Source: UBA1127 sp034422455
Lineage (GTDB): Bacteria; Chloroflexota; Dehalococcoidia; Lucifugimonadales; UBA1127
NCBI GenBank assembly: GCA_034422455.1
Contig: DAOUJQ010000013.1
Span: forward strand, 1-64,000
DNA length: 64,000 bases
Reading direction: 5' to 3'
Below the pieces are notes generated by a model, which did no database searches, was not told where the DNA came from, and saw only the letters and a program-made list of their open reading frames with translations. The translations under genes and the position numbers were made by a program. Position 1 is the stretch's first letter. Every line of letters starts with the position of its first letter. Shown here piece by piece: positions 51,224 to 58,864 of this stretch.

Positions 51224-51895
51224 ATGTCAGAATGGCTGGGCCGCGAGTACAACTACGCCGTGTGGCGGCCGTCGCAGGCCGAGTTCCAGCTGCTGAAGGA
51301 GATCCACCACGCGGGCGACGTCGCCCCCGACTTCACGCTGCCCCTCCTCGACGGCGGCGAGCTGAGCCTCTCCGACCTGAAGGGCAAGCCCGTCGTCATC
51401 GAGTTCGGCTCCATCACCTGACCGCCATGCCAGGGGGAGTTCCCCCTCATGGACCAGCTGGCCCGCGACTACGCCGACCGCGCCCACTTTCTCTTCGTCT
51501 ACGTGCGTGAGGCCCACCCGGACGACTTCCCGCAGTGGCCGGAGCACAAGACCATCAAGCAGAAGTTCGAGCAGGCGCGCCTCATGCGGGAGCGCCACGG
51601 CACGCCGCGCACCATCGTGGTCGACGACGTGGAGGGCACGGTGCACCGGGCGTGGAGCGGCATGCCCAACATGAGCTGGATCATCGACCACACCGGCCGC
51701 GTGTTCTTCAAAGCGGGGTGGACGGTGGAGTCCGACCTGCGCGCCGGACTGGAGGACTACTTCGACCTGAGGGAGCGCATGCGGGAGGGCTCGACGGCGC
51801 GCTACTACAAGGAGTACATCACCGCCACGCCGCGGATGCGCGAGGGCGGTGGCATGATGCGGCCGCAGCGCGAGCCCGCGGAGACCGGCGGGTAA
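51224..51895 (+). CDS. Deiodinase-like thioredoxin-fold selenoprotein (in-frame UGA)
   Basis: A 223-residue frame with UGA at 51419-51421 read as selenocysteine (residue 66). The active site reads VVIEFGSIT-U-PPC. Vertebrate iodothyronine deiodinases have NFGSCT-U-PPF at this point, and FLFVYVREAHPDD matches their IYIEEAH block including the His. WIIDHTGRVFFKAGW fits the C-terminal thioredoxin strands. Upstream and downstream parts lie in the same frame, and a strong SECIS-like hairpin follows. There is no signal peptide, so it is cytosolic. A reductive dehalogenase or peroxiredoxin-like activity is possible; the substrate is unknown. Conventional annotation would break it in two. Confidence 0.87.
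51425..51452 (+). promoter_or_regulatory. SECIS-like hairpin after UGA 66
   Basis: CCAUG (51425-51429), CC, AGGGGG (51432-51437), loop AGUU (51438-51441), CCCCCU (51442-51447), CAUGG (51448-51452). The AGUU loop starts 16 nt after the UGA, the same distance as in both sites of the 29765-31165 gene. Confidence 0.8.
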
Positions 51896-51993
51896 GCCAA
51901 CATACCTGCCAAGGCGGAAGAAACCCCCGTTCGTCCTGAGGGAAATCGCAGGGTGAACGGGGGTTTTGCACTGTGCGTGAGGGAGAGGTTGCC

Positions 51994-52311
51994 CTATCCG
52001 GCGTGAGAGGAATCCCCATGATTGGGTTGAGCGCCCTGCTCACTATCCACCAGCCGCCCCGACAGATACCTGTGGACAACGTTAGAAAGCAGCGCCTGGC
52101 AGGAAACGCCCTCCTCCCTCGCCCTGGAATGCGCGAGTTGGAAGTCGCGCTCCGAAACCCGCAACTGTAGCCGCTTGCTCCTGGAGAGGGTGTTACGGGC
52201 CTTCTGCCTGGCATCCTCAATTTCCCGCTCCATGTCGGGCACCGGGCGCAGTTCCCCTCTCTCGAATCGCTTCAATATATCGCGCTCCTCAGCGTCAAGC
52301 ATCTCTTTCAC
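51994..52311 (-). CDS. Antitoxin-like protein of a BrnT-type pair
   Basis: A 105-residue protein. A charged N-terminal helix (EMLDAEERDILKRFERGEL) is followed by SRSKRLQLRVSERDFQLAHSRAREEGVSCQALLSNVVHRYL. This has the strand-helix-helix look of a ribbon-helix-helix/CopG antitoxin, as in BrnA partners. It starts 2 bases after the toxin-like gene and probably represses the operon. Assignment rests on position and pattern. Confidence 0.7.
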   Translation of the reverse strand: MKEMLDAEERDILKRFERGELRPVPDMEREIEDARQKARNTLSRSKRLQLRVSERDFQLAHSRAREEGVSCQALLSNVVHRYLSGRLVDSEQGAQPNHGDSSHAG

Positions 52312-52313
52312 GT

Positions 52314-52595
52314 TTACCCTCTCCGCCGATAGGTCCTGGTCGCTTTCCGGCTTGGAATGATCGTCTTCAGAAAACTTGTGCCGTCAGACTGTGCAACGAA
52401 GGGCACTAGATACAGGTACTCGTCAATCTCTACGACATAGATTCGCTGGCCCGGATACCGTTCAGGGTTGGGATGGTCCAGCACCTCCAGCAAGCGACCC
52501 TCTTCTATGGCAGAGACAATCCTCCCAAATGAGATTCCCCGCTGTTCAATGAGCTGTCTATCTTTTGGCGTGCTCCACTCGAAGCCAGGAGGCAT
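52314..52595 (-). CDS. BrnT-like toxin
   Basis: A 93-residue protein with BrnT/RelE-like features: FEWSTPKDRQLIEQRGISFGRIVSAIEEG matches the FEWDxxKxxxNxxKHGVSF start, and TSFLKTIIPSRKATRTYRR the C-terminal basic strand. Such toxins are ribonucleases. It is the first gene of a two-gene operon with the antitoxin-like gene. Confidence 0.75.
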   Translation of the reverse strand: MPPGFEWSTPKDRQLIEQRGISFGRIVSAIEEGRLLEVLDHPNPERYPGQRIYVVEIDEYLYLVPFVAQSDGTSFLKTIIPSRKATRTYRRRG

Positions 52596-52717
52596 GATTC
52601 AATATTCTTCCCCAGCAAGCCATTTGGCAACCCCAGCGTTCCGATGCTTGCCAGTGTGGACAATCCTGAATAAGCCCAGAACGTCGCTAGCACTCGATAC
52701 GGAGACGGCAGGGAAAG

Positions 52718-53590
52718 CTACCCCACGCGGTCCGCGACTTCCTTGAACCGCCGGATGACGTCGATGTGCTGGTCCGCCGACGTAAAGCCCGCGCCCATCG
52801 TGACCGCGTCGAGCTGCGTGGCGCCCGTCTCCTTCCACCACGCGATGGCCGCTGCCCACTCGCTCTCCGGTATGCGCGCCGGGTTGACGCGCCCGCAGAC
52901 CACGATGTCCGCCGGGTCCCGGCCCGCCTCCCGAGCGTACTCTCGCATCTTCTCGATGTGCTGCCGGCCCGCCTCATCCATCTGGGCCTGCGGGAGCCAG
53001 CCGTCGGCAAGCGTCGCCACCCGGCGGAGCACGGGATCGGCGCCGCCGCCCATCCAGATGGGGATGGGCCGCTGGACGGGCAGGGGGTTGATGCCCGCGC
53101 CGCTGACCGTGTGCCACCGCCCGGCGAAGTCGACCGACTCCTCCGTCCACAGCGCCCGCAGCAGCGCGACCTGCTCCTCCACGCGCCGGCCCCGGTTGTG
53201 GAAGTCCTGGCCGAGCGCCTCGTACTCGACGCGGTTCCACCCCAGCCCGATGCCCAGCCGCATCCGGCCGCCGCTCAGCACGTCGATGGCCGCAGCCTGC
53301 TTGGCGACGAGCGCCGTCTGTCGCTGCGGCAGGATGATGATGCCCGTCGTCAGCTTGATGGTGGTCGTCAGGCCCGCCAGGTAGCCAAAGAGGACAAAGG
53401 GCTCGTGGAATGCCGAGTCCATGGTGTACGCGCCGCCCCAGTCGGGGTGCTTGGCGGGGTCTGCGCCCAGCACGTGGTCGTAGGCCAGGATGTGCTCGTA
53501 GCCGAGCCCTTCGGCGGCCTGCGCGAACTCGCGGATTGCGCCGGGGTCGTTGCCAATCTCTGTCTGCGGAAAGATAACGCCGAGTTTCAT
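52718..53590 (-). CDS. LLM-class F420-dependent oxidoreductase
   Basis: A 290-residue luciferase-like enzyme of the F420-dependent subgroup: KLGVIFPQTEIGNDPGAIREFAQAAEGLGYEHILAYDHVLG, TTGIIILPQRQTALVAKQAAAIDVLSGGRMRLGIGLGWNRVEYEALG and PIWMGGGADPVLRRVATLADGWLP. It is unlike the two divergent paralogs at 17-19 kb. ATG 53590 follows GGAGGCAACT. The substrate is unknown. Confidence 0.87.
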   Translation of the reverse strand: MKLGVIFPQTEIGNDPGAIREFAQAAEGLGYEHILAYDHVLGADPAKHPDWGGAYTMDSAFHEPFVLFGYLAGLTTTIKLTTGIIILPQRQTALVAKQAAAIDVLSGGRMRLGIGLGWNRVEYEALGQDFHNRGRRVEEQVALLRALWTEESVDFAGRWHTVSGAGINPLPVQRPIPIWMGGGADPVLRRVATLADGWLPQAQMDEAGRQHIEKMREYAREAGRDPADIVVCGRVNPARIPESEWAAAIAWWKETGATQLDAVTMGAGFTSADQHIDVIRRFKEVADRVG

Positions 53591-53700
53591 AGTTGCCTCC
53601 GTCCGTTGATTGGCCCCCTTCGGCTCCGCTCAGGGCGAACGGGCGGGCGATTCACAGGTCGCCCCTGCAATGGGGGAAGCGGGCTTTGCCGTGCGCGGGC

Positions 53701-54975
53701 CTACCGGGCGCCGGCCGAGCGCATCCCGCTACCGAGCACGCCCGGCAGCATCAGCGCGGCCAGCGTGCCGATGGCGTAGAAGGCCGCCGCGTACATGAAG
53801 AAGATGCCGACGCCGTACACGCTCGTGAGGATGCCCAGCACGATGGGGGAGAGCGCGCCGAAGAGGGCGTTGACGCCCCACAGCAGCCCGATCATGCTGC
53901 CTTCCAGGTTCAGCCCCTCCGCCATGTCCATCGACCCGGCCTGCGTCAGCGAGTTCACGGAGAACATGAAGATGCCCGCCAGCATCACCAGCGCAGCCAG
54001 CGCAAGGCCGTCGTTGAAGACGGTCATCGTGGACACGATGACGGTGCTGCACGCCATGATCATGAAGATGACCCTGCCGCGGCCCCAAGAGTCGGACAGC
54101 CGCCCGAAGAGGGGGCCGGTGAAGATGGCGACGGCGGTGAGCAGCGACACGTAGAGGCCGATGGTCCACGCGTCCATCTCCAGCTCGCGCCGCAGGTAGA
54201 TGGGCAGGAAGAGCATGACCGCGCCGTCGGCGATGCCCCGTACGCCGCCGACGAACAGCAGCGCCACGAACGACCTGTACCGGAACAGGTTCCCTATCGC
54301 GCCAAGCTGCGCGCCAAGGCTGCGGTTGCCGCCGTGGACCATCTGCTGCTTGCTGCCGCCGATGTTCCGCAAGTACAGCATGATGAGCACAGCCACGCCG
54401 AGGGCCAGCGGGAAGACGCCCCAGAGGACCGCCTGCCACGTGATGATGGCCAGCAGCAGGCCAAACACCACAGGGGCGATAGTCTCGCCGACGTTACCGG
54501 CGGAGCGGTGGAGCGACACGTAGAGGCCCCGTCGCTCCGGGACCCGCTGCGAGATGATGCCCAGCGCCGGCGGGTGCCAGATGGACCCGGCCGCCGCCGC
54601 AAACCCCAGCGCGATCAGGATGACGTAGTAGTTGGGAAAAACGCCGATGATGAGGTAGCCAAACCCCATCAGGCCTATGCTGCCCGCGAGGATGGGGCCG
54701 CGCAGGTGCTGGACGCGGTCGGTCAGGACGCCGCCGCCCATGCTCGCGACGCCGCTGGTGACGCGCCGCACGGCCTCCATGACGCCCGCGCCGATGGTGC
54801 CGATGCCGAGGGACTCCATCATGAACGGCAGCAGCACCAGGAAACCGCGGGTATACACGTGCTGCATCGTATGGGCGACGATCAGCCCCCATACGACAAA
54901 GAGGTCGCTCTGCCCGCCCTTGGACTCCCTCTTTTCTTCGAGCGCAACGGGCGTGGCGATGTCGGCTTGGGCCAT
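53701..54975 (-). CDS. Major facilitator superfamily transporter
   Basis: A 424-residue membrane protein with about twelve helices in two halves (MQHVYTRGFLVLLPFMMESLGIG; SFVALLFVGGVRGIADGAVMLFLPIYL). The MFS loop 2-3 motif appears as GGGVLTDRVQHLRG and its second-half equivalent as GRLSDSWGRGRV. Such carriers move small molecules with a proton gradient; the substrate is not known. It is probably transcribed with the LLM gene 110 bases downstream. Confidence 0.85.
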   Translation of the reverse strand: MAQADIATPVALEEKRESKGGQSDLFVVWGLIVAHTMQHVYTRGFLVLLPFMMESLGIGTIGAGVMEAVRRVTSGVASMGGGVLTDRVQHLRGPILAGSIGLMGFGYLIIGVFPNYYVILIALGFAAAAGSIWHPPALGIISQRVPERRGLYVSLHRSAGNVGETIAPVVFGLLLAIITWQAVLWGVFPLALGVAVLIMLYLRNIGGSKQQMVHGGNRSLGAQLGAIGNLFRYRSFVALLFVGGVRGIADGAVMLFLPIYLRRELEMDAWTIGLYVSLLTAVAIFTGPLFGRLSDSWGRGRVIFMIMACSTVIVSTMTVFNDGLALAALVMLAGIFMFSVNSLTQAGSMDMAEGLNLEGSMIGLLWGVNALFGALSPIVLGILTSVYGVGIFFMYAAAFYAIGTLAALMLPGVLGSGMRSAGAR

Positions 54976-55197
54976 TCGGGTCTCCGTGGTGAGGCTCGGT
55001 AGCTACGTGACGATGCTACGGGCGCAGGCGCGGGAGTGTCAAGGCGGGAGGGGGGCTGGGCGACAATCCTACGTCCGGCACAGGCCAAGCGAATCGATAG
55101 CGCGATGTCCAGGAAAGTCCGTTCGTCCTGAGGGAAATCGAAGGATGAACGGGGCGGGCGCAGCCCGCCGCCCGCGTCGCGCCCCAGAAGCGCCCGC

Positions 55198-55494
55198 TTA
55201 GCGCGGTCGGTCCGGTGTGCGACGCCTAGCGAGCTCCGACAGCGCTGACCAGTCACCGCGAATCAGGGCTTCCTTCTTTGCTCTTGACCACTTTTTCACT
55301 TGGAATTCGGCTGCGAGCGCCTCTTCGCGAGTATAGAAGGCCTCGGAATAGACGAGAATAACAGGGCGCCTGTTGGATGTGTATCCTGGCAGTTCCCCGT
55401 CCTGATGCGCCCCCAACCTGCTCTCCAGCGCGTCAGTGTGGCCCGTGTAGTAGGAGCCGTTGGCGCAGCGGAGAATGTACACCCAGAACGACAT
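55198..55494 (-). CDS. GIY-YIG nuclease family protein
   Basis: A 98-residue UvrC N-terminal/YhbQ-type domain. WVYILRCANGSYYTGHTDALESRLGAH carries the GIY-YIG strands and catalytic Arg, and AAEFQVKKWSRAKKEALI has the metal-binding Glu and basic helix. Stand-alone members are common small nucleases of unsettled role. The flanks are repeats. Confidence 0.87.
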   Translation of the reverse strand: MSFWVYILRCANGSYYTGHTDALESRLGAHQDGELPGYTSNRRPVILVYSEAFYTREEALAAEFQVKKWSRAKKEALIRGDWSALSELARRRTPDRPR

Positions 55495-55599
55495 TTGGTG
55501 GAAAGTCTAGCATTCCCGACCCCTCCGTTCATCCTTCGATTTCCCTCAGGACGAACGGAGGGGTCGACGTGACCACCATGGCCGCGTGCCGCATCCTCG

Positions 55600-55699
55600 T
55601 ATAGCAAAATGAAAAGAGCAGGCCTATGCCTGCTCCTCCCACGCTAGGCCTGCACGGCCTATCCAATTCCAGCATAGTGAATAGCCCGTATGATGTCTA
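55600..55699 (-). ncRNA. Structured RNA C, orphan relative of RNAs A and B
   Basis: On the minus strand TAGACA (55699-55694), 17 bases, TATGCT (55676-55671) form a promoter. The RNA has TAGGCC-GTGCA-GGCCTA (55661-55645), linker GCGTGGGAG, and GAGCAGGC-ATAG-GCCTGCTC (55635-55616), then TTTTCATTTT. The linker and terminator match RNAs A and B near 47.8 kb. The first hairpin of A and B is missing. No DUF3800 gene is adjacent; hisB lies upstream on the same strand. Confidence 0.7.
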
Positions 55700-55710
55700 C
55701 CAGTTGCCCC

Positions 55711-56313
55711 CTACCCGCTGATCGTCCCCTTGGTGCTGGGCACCTGGTCCGACTGGCGCGGGTCGACGGCGATGGCCGCCCGCAGGGCGCGGGCGAGGGC
55801 CTTGAACAGCGCTTCCGCCTTGTGGTGGCTGTTCTGCCCCGCCAGCACCGTCGCGTGCAGGTTGAAGCGGCCCTCCATCGCGATGGATTCCAGCGAGTGG
55901 CGCACCAGGTCCGCCGGCAGGCTCTCCACCATGCCGCCCTCGATGGCGGTGTCCACAATGGCGTAGCTGCGCCCGCTCAGGTCGACGGCCACCTGCACCA
56001 GCGTCTCGTCGAAGGGCACCATCGAGTGCCCCATGCGCACGATGCCGCGGCCGTCGCCCAGCGCCTCGTGCAGCGCGCGGCCCACGGCGATGGACACGTC
56101 CTCGACGGTGTGGTGCCAGCCCGTCTTGTCGGCGTCGCCCTCTGCCTCGACCGTCAGGTCCATCAGCGAGTGGCGCGAAAGCTGCGACAGCAGGTGGTCG
56201 AAGAAGCCGTTGCCCGTGTTGACGTTGTATTGCCCGGTCCCGTCCAGGGACAGCTCGACGCTGACCCTGGTCTCCCTGGTCTCCCGCTTTATCGTGGCCG
56301 TTCTTGCTTCCAT
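55711..56313 (-). CDS. hisB: Imidazoleglycerol-phosphate dehydratase
   Basis: A 200-residue monofunctional IGPD of histidine biosynthesis. Manganese-binding His motifs are FFDHLLSQLSRHS, GWHHTVEDVSIAVG and LAGQNSHHKAEALFKALARAL. It is the last gene of the his operon, 8 bases after hisC. No phosphatase domain is fused. Confidence 0.95.
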   Translation of the reverse strand: MEARTATIKRETRETRVSVELSLDGTGQYNVNTGNGFFDHLLSQLSRHSLMDLTVEAEGDADKTGWHHTVEDVSIAVGRALHEALGDGRGIVRMGHSMVPFDETLVQVAVDLSGRSYAIVDTAIEGGMVESLPADLVRHSLESIAMEGRFNLHATVLAGQNSHHKAEALFKALARALRAAIAVDPRQSDQVPSTKGTISG

Positions 56314-56321
56314 GTCGCCAC

Positions 56322-57416
56322 CTACTTCATCAGGTCTGTGAGTGCGTTGATGAGGGCGTCGGTCTCCTCCGGCTTGCCCGCGGAGATGCGCAGGCACTCC
56401 CGGAGCCGGTCCTCGTTGAACCGCCGTACGAAGATGCCTCGCTTGGCCAGCAGCCCTTGCAGCTCCGCCGCGCGGCCGTCCGGGACCTCGCAGAGGAGGA
56501 AGTTCGCCTTGGACGGGTAGCAGCGGAGGCCCAGCGAGTCCTCCAACAGCCCGCGCATGCGCTCGCGCTCCTCCACCAGCGTCCGCACCCGCTGCAGCAG
56601 CTCGTCCGTGTCCTGCAGCGACGCGTCGAGCGCCGTCTGCGCCGCCACGCTGACGTTGTACGGCTGCTTGATGCCCATCAGGTGCTCCACCAGCCGCGGG
56701 TGCATGATGCCGTACCCCAGCCGCACGCCCGCGAGCCCGGCCCACTTGCTCAGGCTCCGCAGCACGACGAGGTTCGGGTATTCGTCGACGAGGTGGGCCG
56801 ACGTGAAGCCGCAGAACTCGTGGTACGTCTCGTCCACCACGACCATCAGCCCCAGGTCCAGCAGCGCGAGGATGTCCGGCTCCGGCGACAGCGTGCCCGT
56901 CGGGTTGTTGGGGTTGCAGAGGAAGACGAGCTTGGCCCGGCCGTCGGCCGCCGCGGCGCGCACCGCGTCCATGTCGACGCCGAACGACGCATCGCGCGGC
57001 GCGTCCACCACCTCGGCGCCGGCGAGCTTCAGCGTGACGGAGTACATCCCGAACGTGGGCGTCAGGTTGATCGCTGTGTCGCCTGGGTCCATCGTCAGCC
57101 GCACGACGAGGTCGATCAGCTCGTCGCAGCCCGCGCCGGCGATGACGCTCTCGAACGGCACGCCCGCGTACGCCGCGAGCGCGGCCCGCACCTCGCGCTG
57201 GAACGGGTCGGGGTAGATGTTGTAGCCGGAGAACGCCCCCATCGCCTCAGCCACGCGCGGCGACGGCCCGTAGGGGTTCTCGCTGGCGTCCATCTTGATG
57301 ACCTGCGACGCCGGGATCCCCTCGCGCTTGGCCAGCTCCTCCGGCGGCTCGACCGGCTTATACGGGTCGAGCGCGCGGACGAGAGGCCGCACCAGCTTGT
57401 CGACGTCGTTGTTCAT
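56322..57416 (-). CDS. hisC: Histidinol-phosphate aminotransferase
   Basis: A 364-residue class I/II PLP aminotransferase. DASENPYGPS, CNPNNPTGT, VVDETYHEF and LRSLSKWAGLAGVRLGYG (Schiff-base Lys) are all present. Its ATG overlaps the hisD stop by four bases. That start region also contains the repeat-derived 3' end of hisD. Confidence 0.94.
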   Translation of the reverse strand: MNNDVDKLVRPLVRALDPYKPVEPPEELAKREGIPASQVIKMDASENPYGPSPRVAEAMGAFSGYNIYPDPFQREVRAALAAYAGVPFESVIAGAGCDELIDLVVRLTMDPGDTAINLTPTFGMYSVTLKLAGAEVVDAPRDASFGVDMDAVRAAAADGRAKLVFLCNPNNPTGTLSPEPDILALLDLGLMVVVDETYHEFCGFTSAHLVDEYPNLVVLRSLSKWAGLAGVRLGYGIMHPRLVEHLMGIKQPYNVSVAAQTALDASLQDTDELLQRVRTLVEERERMRGLLEDSLGLRCYPSKANFLLCEVPDGRAAELQGLLAKRGIFVRRFNEDRLRECLRISAGKPEETDALINALTDLMK

Positions 57417-58801
57417 CGCCCGTTCCCCGCTCGCCCTGGGCCTGTCGAAGGGCCGCGTCCCGCCGTTCGCCCTGAGCTTGTCGAAGGGTCCAGCCGCAGC
57501 CGCGCCGCCCGCGCGTGCCCCTCGAGGCCCTCGGCCTCGGCCAGCCGCGCGGCGTCCTCGCCCAGCGCGTGGAACGCCTCCGAGTCCAGCCCGATGACGT
57601 TGGTCACCTTCAGGAACTGGTGGACGCCCAGCGCGCTGTTGAACCGCGCCGTGCCGCCCGTCGGCATGACGTGGCTCGGCCCGGCAATGTAGTCGCCCGC
57701 CACCTCCGGCGAGGCCTCGCCGAGGAAGACGCCGCCCGCGTTGCGCACGCTGACCAGCAGCCGCTGCGGCTCCTCGACGAGGAGGCACATGTGCTCCGGC
57801 CCGTACAGGTTCGCGAGCGACATCGCCTGGTCCAGGTCGTCCACCAGCACGGCCATGCCCTGGTTCTCGACGGCCGCCGACGCGATGTCCCGCTTGGGCA
57901 GCGTGACGAGCTGCCGCTCGACCTCCGCGCGCACGCTCTCCAGCGTGTCCCGCGATGTCGTGATAAGCACCGGCGACGCCAGCGTGTCGTGCTCCGCCTG
58001 CGCCAGCAGGTCGGCCGCGCACACGACGGGGTCGACGGACGCGTCCGCGATGACCAGCGTCTCCGTGGGTCCGTACAGGCCGTCGACTGCCACCTCGCCG
58101 TACACCATCTGCTTGGCCAGCGTCACGAAGATGTTGCCGGGCCCGCAGACGATGTCCACCTTGGGCACCGACTCCGTCCCGAACGCCATCGCGGCGATGG
58201 CCTGGGCGCCGCCAATCTGGAAGACCCGGTCGACGCCCGCGACGTACGCCGCGGCCAGCACCGCCGGGTTCGGGCCCGCTCCCTGCCGCGACGGCGTCGC
58301 CAGCACGACCTCTTCGACGCCCGCCACGCGCGCGGGCACTGCGGTCATCAGCACCGTCGAGGGGTAGGCGGCCTGCCCGCCGGGCGCGTAGACGCCGGCC
58401 CGGGCCATCGCCGTGAACTGCTCGCCAAGGCCCGTCGCGGGGTCCCGCCACGACCGGGGCATGCAGGCTTCGTGGAAGGCGCGAATACGGCCGGCGGCGG
58501 TGTGCAGCGCGCGCCGCAGCTCCTCCGGCGTCTCGTCATAGGCCTGCCGCAGCGCGGAGGCGGGGGCCTCCAGCGTGTCCGGCGCGCCGCCGTCGAGCAT
58601 CCCGGCGTACCTGCGCACCGCGGCGTCGCCGCCGTCGCGCACGTCGTCCAGCACGCGCGACACCGCCTGCCGGGGCGTCAGCCGCTCGCCGAACAGCGCC
58701 TCGATGCGCTCCAGCGTCTCCGGCGACGCTGAGTCCCACACGCGAAGCGCGCCCCGTTCAAGCGCCTTCCGCCCGTTTTCATAGCCCACGACTACCCGCA
58801 T
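57413..58801 (-). CDS. hisD: Histidinol dehydrogenase with repeat-derived C-terminal tail
   Basis: A 462-residue zinc-dependent enzyme making histidine from histidinol. Landmarks are VDIVCGPGNIFVTLAK, LYGPTETLVIADAS, LLAQAEHDTLASPVLIT and GPSHVMPTGGTARFNSALG. Family members end near EGLxxHARAxRxR. Here 25 residues are added (LDPSTSSGRTAGRGP...), encoded by two R2 palindromic repeats at 57416-57490. The extension keeps the four-base overlap with hisC. Confidence 0.93.
   Translation of the reverse strand: MRVVVGYENGRKALERGALRVWDSASPETLERIEALFGERLTPRQAVSRVLDDVRDGGDAAVRRYAGMLDGGAPDTLEAPASALRQAYDETPEELRRALHTAAGRIRAFHEACMPRSWRDPATGLGEQFTAMARAGVYAPGGQAAYPSTVLMTAVPARVAGVEEVVLATPSRQGAGPNPAVLAAAYVAGVDRVFQIGGAQAIAAMAFGTESVPKVDIVCGPGNIFVTLAKQMVYGEVAVDGLYGPTETLVIADASVDPVVCAADLLAQAEHDTLASPVLITTSRDTLESVRAEVERQLVTLPKRDIASAAVENQGMAVLVDDLDQAMSLANLYGPEHMCLLVEEPQRLLVSVRNAGGVFLGEASPEVAGDYIAGPSHVMPTGGTARFNSALGVHQFLKVTNVIGLDSEAFHALGEDAARLAEAEGLEGHARAARLRLDPSTSSGRTAGRGPSTGPGRAGNGR
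57416..57490 (-). repeat. R2 palindromic repeats inside the hisD coding sequence
   Basis: Two R2 copies, CCCTTCGACAAGCTCAGGGC (minus strand) and a CCCTTCGACAGGCCCAGGGC version, are translated as DPSTSSGRT and GPSTGPGRA at the end of HisD. Elsewhere in the window this family lies between genes. Confidence 0.8.
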
Positions 58802-58864
58802 GGCTTTGGTCTTGCCCCCATCCTGACCTTCCCCTCGTTTGGGGGAAGGGAAATGCAGTCGGCG

